From contig NZ_JAKSYO010000172.1 of assembly GCF_022829635.1 (NCBI RefSeq), positions 248,001 to 312,000 on the forward strand: a DNA stretch of 64,000 nt, written 5' to 3'. Position 1 is the stretch's first letter, and each line of letters begins with the position of its first letter. The notes beneath the pieces were generated by a model that did no database searches, was not told where the DNA came from, and was given only the letters and a program-made list of their open reading frames with translations. The stretch comes from Methylobacterium sp. E-066 (lineage in GTDB: Bacteria > Pseudomonadota > Alphaproteobacteria > Rhizobiales > Beijerinckiaceae). Of this stretch, positions 62,293 to 64,000 are shown piece after piece. The position numbers and the translations under genes were made by a program.

Positions 62293-63072
62293 TCAGCCCC
62301 TGCCGGCCCAGGGCGTGGCCCAGCGCTGAAGCCCGACGAGGGCGAGGTCGAGGGCGTAGCCGGTGGCGCCCAGGAGCACGATGCCGAGCATGACCACGTC
62401 GGTGCGCAGGTAGGCGCCGGCATTGACGACCATCCAGCCCAGCCCGGCCTCCGAGGCGATCATCTCGGCCGCAATCAGGGTGGTCCAGCCGATGCCGAAG
62501 GCGAGCCGGACAGTCACGAACAGGTCGGGCAGGATCGCCGGCAGGATCACGAACCGGAACATCGTGAACCCGCGGGCACCGAGCGCGCGCGCCGCCCGCA
62601 ATTGCTGCCGCCGGACCTGGCTCACGGCGGCGGCCGCCCCGACGACGATCGTCAGGACGGTGGACAGGTAGATCAGCAGGATTTTGGAGGTCTCGCCGAT
62701 GCCGAACCAGAGGACCACCAGGGGAATCAGGGCGAGCTTCGGCAGCGGGCGCAGGAACTGAACGAACGGGTCGACCAGCGCGCCGAAGACCGGCGCCATG
62801 CCCATGGCGATGCCGAGCGGCACCCCCGTGACGATCGCGGCCAGGAATCCGGCCAGCGATCGCGCGAGGCTGAGGAGCACATGATCCCAGAGGGGCGTCT
62901 GCCGATAGCCGTCGCGCATCAGGTCGGCCGCCGTCGCGAGGATCTCCGAGGGCGGCGGCACGAGCAGCGCATCGACCAGCGACAGGCGGGACGCCGCCTC
63001 CCAGACGAAGACCATGAGCAGCACCGACACCGCACCCAGCAGGGCGCGGTGGGGAAGCGAGAGCCGGCTCAC
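62293..63072 (-). CDS. ABC transporter permease (sulfonate/nitrate/taurine type)
   Basis: 259 residues from a GTG at 63072 that overlaps the binding-protein stop (GTGA). Six helices; ALLVPPPSEILATAADL near the N terminus and the EAA-like loop ARALGARGFTMFRFVILPAILPDLFVTVRLAFGIGW are family features of SsuC/TauC. GYALDLALVGLQRWATPW is the usual C-terminal end. Works with the flanking binding protein and ATPase. Confidence 0.93.
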   Translation of the reverse strand: MSRLSLPHRALLGAVSVLLMVFVWEAASRLSLVDALLVPPPSEILATAADLMRDGYRQTPLWDHVLLSLARSLAGFLAAIVTGVPLGIAMGMAPVFGALVDPFVQFLRPLPKLALIPLVVLWFGIGETSKILLIYLSTVLTIVVGAAAAVSQVRRQQLRAARALGARGFTMFRFVILPAILPDLFVTVRLAFGIGWTTLIAAEMIASEAGLGWMVVNAGAYLRTDVVMLGIVLLGATGYALDLALVGLQRWATPWAGRG

Positions 63073-64000
63073 GCGGGAAAGGCGCGGTTGAGCAGGTCGT
63101 AGTTCACGAACGGCCCGAAGGAGGCCGGAATGCCGCCGCGCTTGATCTCGCCGCTCTCCGCCAGGAAGTCGGCGGTGTCCGAGAGCGCCTTGAGGAATGG
63201 TGCCGCGCTCGCCTTGGCCGTGCGCCCCCAGTATTTCGGGCCGAGCTGCTCTTGGAACGTCGGATAGGACAGGCCGACCAGCGTGTCCCGGACGGCCTCG
63301 AAGGGCGCGCCGAAATCCTCGGCCAGGGTTCGGGCCACGCCCTCGGGATCCGCCCTGTAGCGCTCGAACTGGGCCTGCACGGCGCGCAGCCAGGTGACCA
63401 CGGTCTCGGGGTAGCGCTGGGCGAAGTCCGTCCGCACCACCGCCGAGTTCCAGAAGAAGAAGCCGTGCGGCTGGAGATCGCCGGAGACCAGGAGCTGTCT
63501 CCCGCCCGAGCCGAGCAGGTCGCTCCAGAACGGCCCGTTGATGTAGGTGCCGTCGATGTCGCCGCGTTTCCAGGCGGCGATCGTCTCGGGCTGGCCGAGC
63601 GGCAGGCGCTTGACCTTCGCGGGATCGAGCCGGTTGATCCGGATCACCGCCTCCAGGGCGAAGGCCATGGTGGAGGACGGCGCCACGGCGATGCGCCTGC
63701 CCTCCAGCTGCTTGACCTCCGTGATCTCGGGCCTGACCACGAGCCGCTCGCTGGTCGCCACCACCTCGGGCGAGCCGAGGATCTGGATCGGCAACCCGCG
63801 GGAGATGCCCGCCGCGATCGGGGTGCTGCCGAAGATCGCGAGGTCGAGCTTCCCGGCCGCGAGCAGCTGCAGCGCCGGCCCGCCCGACGGAAACGGAATC
63901 CACTCGACCCCCGTGCCGAGGGCGGTCTCGAACGCACCGTCATGCTTGCCGATCACCCAGGCCCGGGGCGCCGTGAGGTAGCCGATCCGGACCACCGAAG
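63069..64000 (-). CDS. ABC transporter substrate-binding protein, C-terminal part (runs off the window)
   Basis: At least 309 residues; the 5' end lies beyond the window, so the signal peptide is not visible. Periplasmic binding protein of the SsuA/TauA class: VRIGYLTAPRAWVIGKHDGAFE, VEWIPFPSGGPALQLLAAGKLDLAIFGSTP, PEITEVKQLEGRRIAVAPSSTM, PETIAAWKRGDIDGTYINGPFWSDLL. The IFGSTP and GPALQLL elements bind the anionic substrate in this class (sulfonate or taurine); the precise substrate is not determined. First gene of the three-gene transporter. Confidence 0.92.
   Translation of the reverse strand, partial: SVVRIGYLTAPRAWVIGKHDGAFETALGTGVEWIPFPSGGPALQLLAAGKLDLAIFGSTPIAAGISRGLPIQILGSPEVVATSERLVVRPEITEVKQLEGRRIAVAPSSTMAFALEAVIRINRLDPAKVKRLPLGQPETIAAWKRGDIDGTYINGPFWSDLLGSGGRQLLVSGDLQPHGFFFWNSAVVRTDFAQRYPETVVTWLRAVQAQFERYRADPEGVARTLAEDFGAPFEAVRDTLVGLSYPTFQEQLGPKYWGRTAKASAAPFLKALSDTADFLAESGEIKRGGIPASFGPFVNYDLLNRAFPA

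Overview
The window is GC-rich, single-chromosome-type DNA from an alphaproteobacterium of the Hyphomicrobiales (Rhizobiales), most likely a Methylobacterium. The reasons are the combination of LdtR with its DUF6163 neighbour, ExoD, BcsS-like protein, MucR, the TIGR02300/FYDLN acidic protein, Usg, the bacterial [4Fe-4S] photolyase, the abundance of GTG/TTG starts, and many interspersed palindromic repeats. The genus is an inference from gene content; no marker such as 16S rRNA is present. The window opens inside purB and closes inside an ABC transporter binding-protein gene.

Layout. 1-5.4 kb: housekeeping (purB, bpt, RDD protein, lipoprotein, hemB) and the ldtR/DUF6163 pair with exoD. 5.7-12.3 kb: a BcsS-like outer-membrane protein, an SDR-photolyase pair, a formyltransferase and several small secreted or membrane proteins. 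12.3-14.6 kb: an AT-rich islet beside tRNA-Lys carrying one gene that fuses an ABC-type ATPase to a TOPRIM-like domain, the best candidate for a poorly described (probably anti-phage) system. 14.7-17.6 kb: cmk-aroA, the FYDLN protein and tRNA-Ala. 17.7-24.8 kb: an Lrp regulator facing a pyruvate dehydrogenase operon (homodimeric E1, E2, lipoyl-E3). 24.9-27 kb: secreted proteins and a dense repeat cluster.

27-38.2 kb: cydAB-DUF2474 with a GbsR/MarR regulator and a perfect palindrome in the cyd promoter; an aminotransferase; an L-2-keto-3-deoxyarabonate dehydratase-like gene; an XRE-cupin regulator divergent from a lactate-permease-family transporter; and a polar amino-acid ABC transporter. 38.5-45.2 kb: a Crp/Fnr regulator, an orphan HigA-like antitoxin in an AT-rich spot, and a run of small hypothetical proteins (DUF4336, DUF2171, VanZ-like). 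45.5-54.4 kb: a cysteine-less MucR, an MFS transporter, a membrane zinc-ribbon protein, a hybrid histidine kinase, SelO and an MliC-like protein. 54.6-55.6 kb: an isolated AT-rich glycosyltransferase. 56.2-58.5 kb: a hydroxyproline-type pair (FAD amino-acid dehydrogenase plus 4-hydroxyproline epimerase). 58.7-64 kb: groES-groEL with an unusual GroEL tail, usg, and a sulfonate/nitrate/taurine-type ABC transporter.

At least five families of palindromic repeats recur between genes. One copy lies in frame inside the E2 (aceF) coding sequence. Two copies of another family start exactly on the TAG stop codon of the preceding gene and show compensatory base changes.
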